The translations under genes were made by a program, and so were the position numbers. The notes under the pieces are model-generated. The model saw nothing but the letters and a program-made list of their open reading frames with translations, was not told the DNA's origin and made no database searches. From Thermoflexales bacterium (GTDB lineage Bacteria > Chloroflexota > Anaerolineae > B4-G1 > DUEL01): a DNA stretch of 36,530 nt. The stretch spans positions 1 through 36,530 of the forward strand of contig JACIWQ010000022.1 in NCBI GenBank assembly GCA_014360895.1, written 5' to 3'. Shown one piece after another: positions 6,872 through 14,811 of the stretch; the first letter of the stretch is position 1; every line of letters starts with the position of its first letter.

Positions 6872-8677
6872 CTACATAAGCGTTTTCAACATCGGCACCA
6901 GTTTATACTTCCGCTGGTGCTTCTCCAGCAGGGATCGGAGATAGGCATCCCATTGGGTTTGCCGGCCGGCGTCCAGGAGGATATCGCGCCCGCGCCGGAG
7001 CCACCGGATGGCGACGTCGTACTCCCCGGCCTTTCCGGCATCCATAATCTCTTCGGCCCGCCGGCGACACTTCCCGAAGGCCCAGTCCGGGAACTCGCCC
7101 TTCACGGCCTCTATCACCCTGTCCACGTTCACCTCCCAGGGGTGCTGGTCGGCCAGGGCGATGGCCTCCCGGTACATCCGCTCGTAGAGGTAGATGTCCA
7201 CCGCTCCCTGAGGGTCGGTGCTGGAAGCGACGATCTGGAGCGCTTCGGCCTGTCGGGACGGCCACTCTTTCCCCAGATGCTCTCGGAGCCAGCGGTAGTT
7301 CTCCAGGCGGGTGCGGTCCCGAAACGCCTGCCAGGCGGCCTGGAGGGCCAGGTCGGTCCGGCCATGGGCCCAGGCCTGGTCCCGGAGCCATTCGGCCAGC
7401 GCGGCCCGCCCCCGCGCCGACTGGAGCATTAAACCGTGCGCGGCCAGGTCCAGCGCTAAGTCTATCTGCTTGTGCCCGGCGAGGGCCTGGGCAACGATGT
7501 GGATTCCCTCCGGCTCGGTGAGGCACTCCCGGGCCTCTGCGAAGGCCTGGTTGCTCCGGCCCAGCCGGATCAGCATCTGCAGGTAGAGCAGGAACTGGCC
7601 CTCCGCTTCGGCCAGGTTGAGGTACTCCTCAAAGCGGCCCTGCCGCTCCAGGATGCGCAGCCGGATAAGGGCCAGGTCGTCGGCGAAATCGGGGACCTCG
7701 TCCTCCCAGGCACCCTTCTCGGTGATGTGGCCCTGGAGGACGGCTACCAGCGGAGGGTAGTCCCAGCCCTGCACGACGGCCGCCACGGCGACCTCCAGCG
7801 CCTGGCCGCCGGGCATCGTGTCGGCCCAGTCGTCCAGGCGCTCCTCCCAGTGGGCCCGCTCCGCCCGCGTCAGGTCCGCCGACAGCAGGGCCTCCGCCCA
7901 GAACTGTCCGAATTCATTCAGGTCTTCGTCCCAGTCGGGCTCCCACTCCTCCAGCAGGTCCTGGTCCAGGCGTCGGCATCCCTCCAACCAGGCGATGGTC
8001 GCCGCCTCCAGGACGGCCAGCGCGCTCCGGGCGTCCCCAGCATCCAGGAGTTCCCGAACCCGTTCCATCGCGGGCCGCAGAACCTCGCCCAGGGCAATGT
8101 CCCCTTCGTAATAGTCTCCGTAATACATTTCGTAGAGTCCTTGCCCTTTGGCCCGCAGGTCGGCCCGAATCTGTCGCTGCAGCGCAGCCAGGTCCACCGA
8201 CGGGGGCGGAGCGGGAGTGGGAGAGAGAGCAACGGCCGCCGGGGGCGGCGTCGGCGCGCCGACGAAATCCTCTACGTCCTCCACGATTTCGGGATGGATG
8301 CGGGCCAGGGTCCGGACCAGTTCCACCAACTGCTCCCGGCTCAGGCCGGAGAGGAGATCGGCCAGAGGTGAGCGTTTTTCTATCTCTTCAGGACGGTGGA
8401 TCAAGTAGAGAAGGGTGGCGATGATGTGCTTGCAGTCGCCACCCCAGTCGTATGGGCAGGTGCACTCCGCACTCTCAATTTCGCCGTCCGGGGTGAATTC
8501 CACGGTGACCTGGTATGGTTCGTACTGGCTCCCTTCCACCTCAGCGGTGAGGACGCCATCCCGCCAGACGGCGCGGAGAACGGCGCCGCCGGAAAAGTAG
8601 TCCCACCCTCGCTCCCAGGACTGGGGAGTGGCGCGCTTTCGGATCCGGTCTTCGGTCAGGCGAGGCAGATCGGTCAT
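6872..8677 (-). CDS. SWIM zinc-finger protein with long helical repeat region
   Basis: A SWIM zinc finger lies at residues 72-84 (C72, C74, C82, H84, in CTCPYDWGGDCKH), within an N-terminal part typical of stand-alone SWIM proteins (RIRKRATPQSWERGWDYF). SWIM fingers bind DNA or proteins. After a Pro-rich linker (about residues 140-160) comes roughly 430 residues of Leu/Ala-rich helices that look like TPR- or HEAT-like repeats, for example FEEYLNLAEAEGQFLLYLQML. Such proteins are often predicted to sit near SNF2-type helicases; none is seen here. The ATG is preceded by GGAGG. It lies between the ArsA-type ATPase and hdrC on the same strand; a functional link is not evident. The precise role is unknown. 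Confidence 0.85.
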   Translation of the reverse strand: MTDLPRLTEDRIRKRATPQSWERGWDYFSGGAVLRAVWRDGVLTAEVEGSQYEPYQVTVEFTPDGEIESAECTCPYDWGGDCKHIIATLLYLIHRPEEIEKRSPLADLLSGLSREQLVELVRTLARIHPEIVEDVEDFVGAPTPPPAAVALSPTPAPPPSVDLAALQRQIRADLRAKGQGLYEMYYGDYYEGDIALGEVLRPAMERVRELLDAGDARSALAVLEAATIAWLEGCRRLDQDLLEEWEPDWDEDLNEFGQFWAEALLSADLTRAERAHWEERLDDWADTMPGGQALEVAVAAVVQGWDYPPLVAVLQGHITEKGAWEDEVPDFADDLALIRLRILERQGRFEEYLNLAEAEGQFLLYLQMLIRLGRSNQAFAEARECLTEPEGIHIVAQALAGHKQIDLALDLAAHGLMLQSARGRAALAEWLRDQAWAHGRTDLALQAAWQAFRDRTRLENYRWLREHLGKEWPSRQAEALQIVASSTDPQGAVDIYLYERMYREAIALADQHPWEVNVDRVIEAVKGEFPDWAFGKCRRRAEEIMDAGKAGEYDVAIRWLRRGRDILLDAGRQTQWDAYLRSLLEKHQRKYKLVPMLKTLM

Positions 8678-8746
8678 TCCGCCTCCGTTATCTCAAAATC
8701 CACAACGTTTTCACCGACCTTCCTGCGTCACCGGCCCCGGCCAACC

Positions 8747-9670
8747 CTACGCGAAGAGGTACCGCTCCACCTCCGCCAGCCGCTCCACGCCCTTCACCTC
8801 GTAGGGCAGAAGCGGCAGTTCCACCAGCGTCAGGTGGCCGTCCAGTTCCTCCCGCAACTGCCGGAGGTAGCGCTGTTGCATCTCCCACCGCTGCCGGTGA
8901 AACTCACAGTCCGGCTCCCGGATGACGTCGTTGACGATGAGGTAGCGGACGGTCAGGCCATGCCGGCGGAGGTCTCGTATCACCCGGCGGCTCTGGTAGA
9001 CTCCCAGCGCCTCCGGAATGGTGACCATGATGAACTCCACGTTCTCCGGGTCGGTGAAGAAGCGGATGGTCTGCTCGGAGAGTTGTTTCCAACTCTCTAT
9101 GATTTCCAGGAACGGGGTGCGGGAGAGTTTAAAGGTGTCCCGGACCTCCAGGTAGACTTTTGGGGCCACCCGCAGGTGCTCCAGGAAGCGCTGGGGCAGG
9201 CCCAGGAGACGGAGGGTATCTCCGGCCGGCGCCGTATCCCAGACAATCAGGTCGTAGCGGCGGTCGCGGATGCGCTCCAGGATGTAATCCAGCATGAACT
9301 CCTCCTGGATGCCCGGCGCCATCGCCACGTAGTCCACCACTTCATCATACGGCAGGTCCACCAGCGCGGAGGCGGCCGCGTACACCTCCGGCCCGAATTT
9401 CTCCTTCCAGCGGCGCATCACCTCGTCCGGGTCAATCTCCAGGCCGTAGAGGTTCTCCACGCCGGGGATGGGCCGCTCCATGGGGCCGATTTCGGTCTCA
9501 AAGATGTCCGAAAGGGACGGGGTGAGGTCGCTGGAGATGATGAGGGTGCGCAGGCCGCGACGGGCAAAGTGGAGGGCCGTCGCGGCGGAGGAGGTGGTCT
9601 TGCCCACCCCACCTTTGCCGCCGAACATCAGGACTCGTCGGGGGGCAGAATCCAGAGACGCCAGGGTCAC
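8747..9670 (-). CDS. ArsA/Get3-type P-loop ATPase (307 aa)
   Basis: The protein belongs to the ArsA/GET3 (SIMIBI) ATPase group. It has the deviant Walker A GGKGGVGKTT at residues 17-26 and a switch II-like WDTAPAGDTLRLL, where ArsA proteins usually read DTAPTGHTLRLL. It is a single-domain form, unlike the tandem ArsA of arsenite pumps, and no ArsB or arsenite regulator is present, so arsenic resistance is not supported. The start is the GTG at 9670: its first bases overlap the TGA of the preceding MoaD-like gene (GTGA), and the next ATG would fall almost at the P-loop. That coupling suggests the two proteins work together. A role in delivering a membrane or cofactor cargo is possible but unproven. 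Confidence 0.87.
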   Translation of the reverse strand: MTLASLDSAPRRVLMFGGKGGVGKTTSSAATALHFARRGLRTLIISSDLTPSLSDIFETEIGPMERPIPGVENLYGLEIDPDEVMRRWKEKFGPEVYAAASALVDLPYDEVVDYVAMAPGIQEEFMLDYILERIRDRRYDLIVWDTAPAGDTLRLLGLPQRFLEHLRVAPKVYLEVRDTFKLSRTPFLEIIESWKQLSEQTIRFFTDPENVEFIMVTIPEALGVYQSRRVIRDLRRHGLTVRYLIVNDVIREPDCEFHRQRWEMQQRYLRQLREELDGHLTLVELPLLPYEVKGVERLAEVERYLFA

Positions 9671-10047
9671 TGTTTCACACTCCGGTAGGCGTGGCGGATG
9701 CCGCCGTCCTCCCGCTGGCGCAGCGCCTCCGCCAGTTGGGGGGTCATCGCCGCGCCGAAGCGGTACTGGAACGGCCACATGGTGCGGGAATGGAAAATCC
9801 CCACCCGGTCGCCGTCTTTGAGCACCACGTCCAGGCCGGCGTCCAGGCCGGTGAAGGCCGCCAGCGCGCCGCTGACAAACACGATGCCCCGCTCCTCCGA
9901 TGGGATGCCCAGGTGCTTCAGCAGGTCCTCCAGGGTCGTCCCTTCGGGCATGGCGAGGCTCAGATGGGCATACGCACCCCGGTCTTCGGCGCCGCCGTAG
10001 CGGGCCAGCGGACCGTAGAGCCAGACGTCCAGATGAATGGGAGGCAT
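9667..10047 (-). CDS. MoaD/ThiS-like beta-grasp protein with C-terminal extension
   Basis: The first 90 residues resemble MoaD/ThiS beta-grasp folds: LDVWLYGPLARYGG, then MPEGTTLEDLLKHLGI and DVVLKDGDRVGIFHSR. True sulfur carriers end in Gly-Gly just after this point. Here the chain continues for about 35 residues (PFQYRFGAAMTPQLAEALRQR) and ends SVKQ, so it cannot act as a normal thiocarboxylate carrier. The ATG has an AGGAGA ribosome site. Its stop overlaps the GTG of the ArsA-type gene. I infer an adaptor or regulatory ubiquitin-like partner of the ATPase. No molybdopterin or thiamin genes are nearby. Confidence 0.72.
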   Translation of the reverse strand: MPPIHLDVWLYGPLARYGGAEDRGAYAHLSLAMPEGTTLEDLLKHLGIPSEERGIVFVSGALAAFTGLDAGLDVVLKDGDRVGIFHSRTMWPFQYRFGAAMTPQLAEALRQREDGGIRHAYRSVKQ

Positions 10048-10054
10048 GGGAGTT

Positions 10055-10101
10055 CTCCTTTGTGCGGATTGCGTATTCCGGATTGCGTATTCCGTATTTC
10101 G
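10055..10101. repeat. Intergenic GCGTATTCCG phrase
   Basis: The 54-nt gap between mutS2 and the MoaD-like gene holds GCGGATTGCGTATTCCGG, GATTGCGTATTCCG and TATTTCG, a degenerate tandem of one word. No coding or promoter signal was recognised in it. Confidence 0.6.
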
Positions 10102-12486
10102 TCAGGTTTCCTCGCTCAGGACGACGACAGTGACGCCGTCGCCACCCTCCCCCTCCTCGCCGGAGCGGTAGGAGCGGACCAGGGGGTGGCGACGGAGGAA
10201 GTCCCGCACCGCCTGGCGCAGGGCGCCGGTCCCTTTGCCGTGGACGATGTGGGCCCAGGGAAGGCCCGCCAGTGCCGCCGCGTCCAGGTAACGGTCCAGG
10301 CTCTCCAGCGCCTCCTCCACCGTCTGGCCGCGCAGGTCCAGGCGGAGGGGGACGGAGGGGGGCGCGTAGCGGACGCCCGCCGGTTCCACCGTCTGCTGGG
10401 GCGGGGCGCGCCGCTCCAGTTCCCGCGCCGGAACCCGTACCCGCATGGACCCCACCTGCACTTCCGCCTCGTCCTCCGCCAGGGCCCGCAACTCCCCCAC
10501 GGCCCGCAATGACTTCACCCAGACGGTATCCCCGGGCCGGAGGGGGCCGGCGGGGAGCAGGGGCTCCGGTACGGGGAAGGATTCGGCCACTTCCGCTGCC
10601 AGGCGGTCCAGTTCGGCTTCTGCTTCGGTAACTGGCGGGATAGCGCCAGATGGGTCCTGCGCGACCGGTGCCAATGGAATCCTGCGCCACTGCTGGCGCA
10701 GGGCGCGGAACTCTTCCCGCAGTCGCTCCAGTTCTTCCTGCGCCTCCCGACGGGCCTCCTCCAGGATGGCGGCCCGTTCTTCGTCTATACGGGCCAGACG
10801 GCGGCGGAGTTCCTCGGTCAGGCGCTGCGCCTCGGCGCGGGCGGCGTAGGCCTCATCCCGGGCGCGCGCCGCCTCCAGCCGCAACCGGTGCAGGTCCGCC
10901 AGCAGATGCTCCGTCTGGCGCTCCTGGGGGGAGAGGAGCGCTTCGGCCCGGCGGACAATCTCCTCGTCCAGGCCCAGCCGTCGGGCGATGGCCAGCGCGT
11001 TGGAGCGGCCCGGGATGCCGATGGTCAGACGGTAGGTAGGCCGCAGCGTCTCGGGGTCAAACTCCACGCAGGCGTTGCAGACGCCCGGGGTCAGTTGCGC
11101 GTACGCCTTCAGTTCCGGGTAGTGGGTGGCGACGAAGGTCACCGCGCCCCGTTGCCGGAAGGTCTCCAGGAGCGCCCGGGCCAGGGCCGAGCCCTCCGCC
11201 GGGTCCGTCCCGGCGCCCAGTTCGTCCAGCAGGACCAGCGAATGCTCATCGGCCCGATGGATGAAGGAAAGGATGTTGGTCAGGTGGGCGGAGAAGGTGG
11301 AGAGGGATTGCTCTATGGACTGTTCGTCGCCGATGTCGGCGTAGACGGCGGCGAAGACGGGGAGGGCGGAGTTCTCGTCGGCGGGGATGTGCAGGCCGGA
11401 CTGGGCCATGAGCGCCAGCAGTCCCACGGTCTTCAGCGTGACCGTCTTGCCGCCGGTGTTGGGGCCGGTGATGACCAGGACGTGGGTATCGCCGTCCAGG
11501 ATGACGTCTATGGGGACGACGGTGGCCGGGTCCAGGAGGGGGTGGCGGGCGCGGAGGAGGCGGAGGCGGCACTCCGCTTCGCTCCGTGCCGCACCTCGGA
11601 CGCCGTCGGTCATCATCACCGGCTCTACGGCGTCCAGTTCGTCGGCGTAGCGAGCTTTGGCGAAGGCCAGGTCCAGGTCCGCCAGCGCGTCCACCGTCTC
11701 CAGAATCTCGGCGCCGCGCGCGGCGACGCGGGCGGAGAGGTCGGCCAGGATGCGCCGGATTTCCTGCTCTTCTGCGGCCTGGAGTTCCCGCCAGGTGTTG
11801 CCCAGTTCCACCACGGAGAGGGGTTCAATGAAGAGGGTCGCGCCGGAGGCGGAGCGGTCGTGGACGATGCCCCGGATGCGGCCCTTGAAGTCGGCCTTGA
11901 GGGGGACGACGTAGCGGCCCTCCCGCATGGTGATGATGGGCTCCTGGAGGAAGGGAGCGGTCTCCGGGGAGGAGATGATGCGCTGCAGGCGGGTGATGAG
12001 CCGGTCGTGGGCGGCGCGCAGGTCGCTGCGGATGCGGGCCAGGGTGGGGGATGCGTCGTCCCGAATCTCCCCGCGCTCGTCCAGGACGCGCTCTATGGCC
12101 TCCACCAGTTCGGGGCAGGGCTCCAGGCGGGCAGCGATAGCGGCCAGGCGGGGGAAGTGGGCCTCCTGCCGGGCGACGGTCTGGCGGAGCCGCCGGGCGG
12201 CCTGGAGGGTCTGGGCGATGTCCTGCAGGTCGGGCGGGGTCAGGACGGCCTCCCGCCGGGCGGCCTCCACCAGTGGGCGGACGTCCCGCGCGCCGCCCAG
12301 GTCGGCCTGGGGATGGAGGGAGAGGAAGCGGCGGGCCTCGGTGGTGGTCGCCAGCCGCTCCCGGATGTCCGCCGGGTCGGTGCTGGGGGTCAGGGCGCGG
12401 GCCTTTTCGGCGCCGACGGAGAAGGAGGCGTGGGCGGCCAGCCGCTCCAGGATTTTGGGTAATTCCAGGGTCTGCCAGTGTTTCAT
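10102..12486 (-). CDS. mutS2: MutS2 ATPase/Smr endonuclease
   Basis: MutS2 binds branched DNA or, in Firmicutes, collided ribosomes; it does not act in classical mismatch repair. This 794-residue protein has the family N-terminus (LELPKILERLAAHASF), Walker A GPNTGGKT at 341-348, Walker B LVLLDELGAGTDPAEG, a long coiled coil (about residues 500-620) and a C-terminal Smr domain with LDLRGQTVEEAL and HGKGTGALR. The nuclease motifs LDLR and HGKGTG are intact. I place the start at the ATG giving MKHWQTLELPK because the upstream 17 codons are made of an intergenic repeat word and match nothing. No clear ribosome site precedes it. It heads the minus-strand run, diverging from the dehydrogenase gene at 12.65 kb. 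Confidence 0.95.
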   Translation of the reverse strand: MKHWQTLELPKILERLAAHASFSVGAEKARALTPSTDPADIRERLATTTEARRFLSLHPQADLGGARDVRPLVEAARREAVLTPPDLQDIAQTLQAARRLRQTVARQEAHFPRLAAIAARLEPCPELVEAIERVLDERGEIRDDASPTLARIRSDLRAAHDRLITRLQRIISSPETAPFLQEPIITMREGRYVVPLKADFKGRIRGIVHDRSASGATLFIEPLSVVELGNTWRELQAAEEQEIRRILADLSARVAARGAEILETVDALADLDLAFAKARYADELDAVEPVMMTDGVRGAARSEAECRLRLLRARHPLLDPATVVPIDVILDGDTHVLVITGPNTGGKTVTLKTVGLLALMAQSGLHIPADENSALPVFAAVYADIGDEQSIEQSLSTFSAHLTNILSFIHRADEHSLVLLDELGAGTDPAEGSALARALLETFRQRGAVTFVATHYPELKAYAQLTPGVCNACVEFDPETLRPTYRLTIGIPGRSNALAIARRLGLDEEIVRRAEALLSPQERQTEHLLADLHRLRLEAARARDEAYAARAEAQRLTEELRRRLARIDEERAAILEEARREAQEELERLREEFRALRQQWRRIPLAPVAQDPSGAIPPVTEAEAELDRLAAEVAESFPVPEPLLPAGPLRPGDTVWVKSLRAVGELRALAEDEAEVQVGSMRVRVPARELERRAPPQQTVEPAGVRYAPPSVPLRLDLRGQTVEEALESLDRYLDAAALAGLPWAHIVHGKGTGALRQAVRDFLRRHPLVRSYRSGEEGEGGDGVTVVVLSEET

Positions 12487-12522
12487 GACAAGGGACGCGG
12501 ATGAACGCGGACATGCGCGGAT
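12487..12522. repeat. Intergenic CGCGGATGAA phrase
   Basis: GGACGCGGATGAACGCGGAC followed by ATGCGCGGATGAA sits directly upstream of mutS2. The inverse word CGCGTTCATCCGCGTCC occurs at 5341 near hdrB. Non-coding as far as can be seen. Confidence 0.55.
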
Positions 12523-12580
12523 GAATTTCCACTCCACCGGCTGGGGGAAATACCCGCCTCACCGCACAGGTGGATTCATT

Positions 12581-12608
12581 TTGCGCTTCTACCGATTTTC
12601 CGTACAAT
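12581..12608 (+). promoter_or_regulatory. Putative sigma-70-type promoter of the dehydrogenase gene
   Basis: TTGCGC (12581-12586), 16-bp spacer, TACAAT (12603-12608), about 40 nt before the ATG. The -35 box departs from TTGACA at two places. Confidence 0.5.
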
Positions 12609-12650
12609 AATAAGGCCGACTTATCAATCTGTCAAGCGGAGGGGGTCCTG

Positions 12651-13682
12651 ATGAAAGCGCTCTGCTTCCATGAACACGGAGACCTGGACGTGCTGCGCTA
12701 TGAGGACGTCCCCGACCCGCAGCCGGGGCCGGGGCAGGTGCTGGTCCGGGTGCGCGCCTGTGCGCTCAACCACCTGGACATCTGGGTGCGCCGGGGATGG
12801 CCGGGGCTGAAACTCCCGATGCCCCACTGGTGCGGGGCGGACATTGCCGGGGAAATCGCCGCCCTGGGCGAGGGCGTCTCCGGATGGGAGGTCGGGCAGC
12901 GGGTGGTGGTGGACCCCGGCGTCTCCACCGCCGAGGACGAGTACACCCGCCGGGGGGAGGATTCGGTCAGCCCGGGATATGTCATTTTCGGAGAGCAGAT
13001 TCGGGGCGGGCAGGCGGAGTACGTGGCCGTACCCGCAGGCAACTTGATGGCGATACCGGAAGGGTGGGACTTTCCCCAGGCGGCGGCGCCGCTCCTGGTC
13101 TCCCTGACGGCCTGGCGGATGCTCATCCACCGGGCCCGCCTGCGCGTGGGCGAGTCGGTCCTCATCATCGGCGCCGGGGGCGGGGTCAACTCTATGGCCA
13201 TTCAGATTGCCAAACTGGCCGGCGCCACCGTCTACGCCCTCACTTCCACCGAAGAGAAGATGGCCCGCGCGAAGGAACTGGGGGCCGACGTTGTCCTCAA
13301 CTACCGGGAGGACCCCGACTGGCCGAAGACGCTCTACAAACTGACCGACCGGCGGGGGGTGGACGTGGTGGTGGATAATGTGGGTCGGGCGACGCTGGCC
13401 CAGAGCATGCGGGTGGTCGCCCGGGGTGGCCGCATCGTCATCGTCGGCAACACCTCCGGCCCCGAGGCCCAGATAGACATCCGCTTCATCTTCAGCAAGC
13501 AGATCAGCATCATCGGCTCCACGATGGGCAGCCACCAGGATTTTCGGGACGTGATGGCCCTCATATGGGCCGGGAAACTGAAGCCGGTGGTGGACCGGGT
13601 GATGCCGCTGGCGGAAGGGAAGCAGGCATTTGAACTGATGGAGCGGGGGGAGCAATTCGGCAAGATTGTGCTGGTGCCATAG
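12651..13682 (+). CDS. Zinc-type alcohol dehydrogenase / quinone oxidoreductase family protein
   Basis: A 343-residue medium-chain dehydrogenase/reductase. The GroES-like N-terminal half includes ALNHLDIWVRRG and MPHWCGADIAGEIAALGEGV. The Rossmann half has IIGAGGGVNSMAIQIAKLAGA for NAD(P) binding, then GGRIVIVGNTSG. CALNHLD in place of the usual catalytic-zinc segment suggests the quinone-oxidoreductase side of the family, though a stretch rich in D/E near residues 90-110 is longer than in QOR proteins. The substrate cannot be inferred. The ATG at 12651 is preceded by GGAGGGGG and fits the family start; upstream codons in frame lie in the promoter. The gene stands alone and converges on the threonine synthase-like gene, sharing a hairpin at the junction. 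Confidence 0.9.
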   Translation: MKALCFHEHGDLDVLRYEDVPDPQPGPGQVLVRVRACALNHLDIWVRRGWPGLKLPMPHWCGADIAGEIAALGEGVSGWEVGQRVVVDPGVSTAEDEYTRRGEDSVSPGYVIFGEQIRGGQAEYVAVPAGNLMAIPEGWDFPQAAAPLLVSLTAWRMLIHRARLRVGESVLIIGAGGGVNSMAIQIAKLAGATVYALTSTEEKMARAKELGADVVLNYREDPDWPKTLYKLTDRRGVDVVVDNVGRATLAQSMRVVARGGRIVIVGNTSGPEAQIDIRFIFSKQISIIGSTMGSHQDFRDVMALIWAGKLKPVVDRVMPLAEGKQAFELMERGEQFGKIVLVP

Positions 13683-13689
13683 TCGTCAG

Positions 13690-13726
13690 AGAGGTGACAG
13701 TCACCTGGGAGGGGACTGTCACCTCT
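13690..13726. terminator. Hairpin between convergent genes, probable shared terminator
   Basis: AGAGGTGACAGTC (13690-13702) and GACTGTCACCTCT (13714-13726) form a perfect 13-bp stem with an 11-nt loop. The plus side is followed by only a short T run (TTTAA). The hairpin includes the TGA stop (13719-13721) of the minus-strand threonine synthase-like gene. The left arm also contains a smaller palindrome AGGTGAC-A-GTCACCT, related to one at 36295-36311. Confidence 0.6.
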
Positions 13727-14807
13727 TTAACCCACTGCCGGTCAGCATAACCACCACCGTCCCCTCCAGATGGGGCCGGAGGCGGTCCAGCGCGGCGACG
13801 GCCAGGGCGGAGGTCGGCTCCACGAAGAAGCCCTGATGGGCCAGCTGCTGCCGGGCCGCCAGCGTTTCTTCGTCCGCCACCGCCAGAAGGGCCCCACCGC
13901 TTCTGCGGACGGCCTCCAGGATGGCCCGCCCGCGCACCGGCACCGCGATCCGTACCCCCTCCGCGACCGTCTCTCCCTCCGGGACGGGCAGGGGGTCCGC
14001 CGCGCCGGCCTCCCATGCCGCCGCCAGGGGCGCACAGGCGGCCGCCTGGACCCCGAAGAGGCGCGGCATCCGTCCCCCCAGTTCGGCAAACCCCTGCGCC
14101 AGCCCCAGGAGCAAACTCCCATGCCCCACCGGAAGGACGACCGCGTCCGGGAGACGGCCCCCCAGTTGCTCCCAGATTTCGTACGCGGCGGTCTTCATCC
14201 CGGCGTGGATGAGGGGATGGTAGACGTGGCTGGCATAGACGGCGCCCGCAGCGGCGGCCTCCAGCACCGCCTGGGCAGCCTGACTGCGGGGGCCGGGCAC
14301 GGCGACCAGTTCGGCCCCGTAGGCGGCAATCTGGGCTTGCTTCCCGGGGGAGGCATGGGCCGGGACGTAGATGGCGGCGCGGATGCCCGCCCGGGCCGCG
14401 TAGGCCGCCAGACTGCACCCGGCATTGCCGGAGGAATCCTCCACCACCTGCCCCACTCCTGCCGCCGCCAGCGCCGTCACCAACACCGTCGTCCCCCGGT
14501 CCTTAAAAGAGCCGGTCGGGTTGAGGAACTCGCACTTCAGGAAGACGGGCATGTCCCCCCAGCGGGCCTCCACCAGAGGCGTCATCCCCTCCCCCAGGGT
14601 GACCGGGGGGACGTCCGGCGGGACGGGCAGGGCATGCCGGTAGCGCCAGAGGGTGAAGTCCTCCCGGCGGATTCGGGATGGGTCCAGTACGGGCGCGTCG
14701 CGCAGGTCCAGCACCCCGCCGCAATCGCAACGGACGCGCGTGGGATCAGGGGAATACGTTTGCTGGCAACGAGAGCAGTAGAAGTCCACTTTCTCTATCC
14801 CAGGCAA
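13719..14807 (-). CDS. thrC: Threonine synthase-like PLP enzyme
   Basis: Threonine synthase converts O-phosphohomoserine to threonine. The 362-residue protein has an N-terminal zinc ribbon (C11, C14, C27, C29), then the fold II PLP motif NPTGSFKDRG with Lys102, the substrate loop EDSSGNAGCSLAAYAARAG, and a C-terminal LTGSGLK. This layout matches the short, ribbon-bearing threonine synthases. The start is uncertain: TTG at 14807 is 4 nt after the decarboxylase stop, while GTG at 14789 is preceded by GGGAT. No homoserine kinase or homoserine dehydrogenase gene is nearby, so a related beta/gamma-elimination activity remains possible. It is downstream of, and tightly spaced with, another PLP enzyme gene. 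Confidence 0.82.
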   Translation of the reverse strand: MPGIEKVDFYCSRCQQTYSPDPTRVRCDCGGVLDLRDAPVLDPSRIRREDFTLWRYRHALPVPPDVPPVTLGEGMTPLVEARWGDMPVFLKCEFLNPTGSFKDRGTTVLVTALAAAGVGQVVEDSSGNAGCSLAAYAARAGIRAAIYVPAHASPGKQAQIAAYGAELVAVPGPRSQAAQAVLEAAAAGAVYASHVYHPLIHAGMKTAAYEIWEQLGGRLPDAVVLPVGHGSLLLGLAQGFAELGGRMPRLFGVQAAACAPLAAAWEAGAADPLPVPEGETVAEGVRIAVPVRGRAILEAVRRSGGALLAVADEETLAARQQLAHQGFFVEPTSALAVAALDRLRPHLEGTVVVMLTGSGLKR

Positions 14808-14811
14808 CAGC

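Noticed and set aside
8747-10690. ArsA-type gene extended to 647 residues
   Set aside because: The added N-terminal part overlaps mutS2 and the MoaD-like gene in another frame and is low-complexity; the GTG at 9670 is coupled to the preceding stop.
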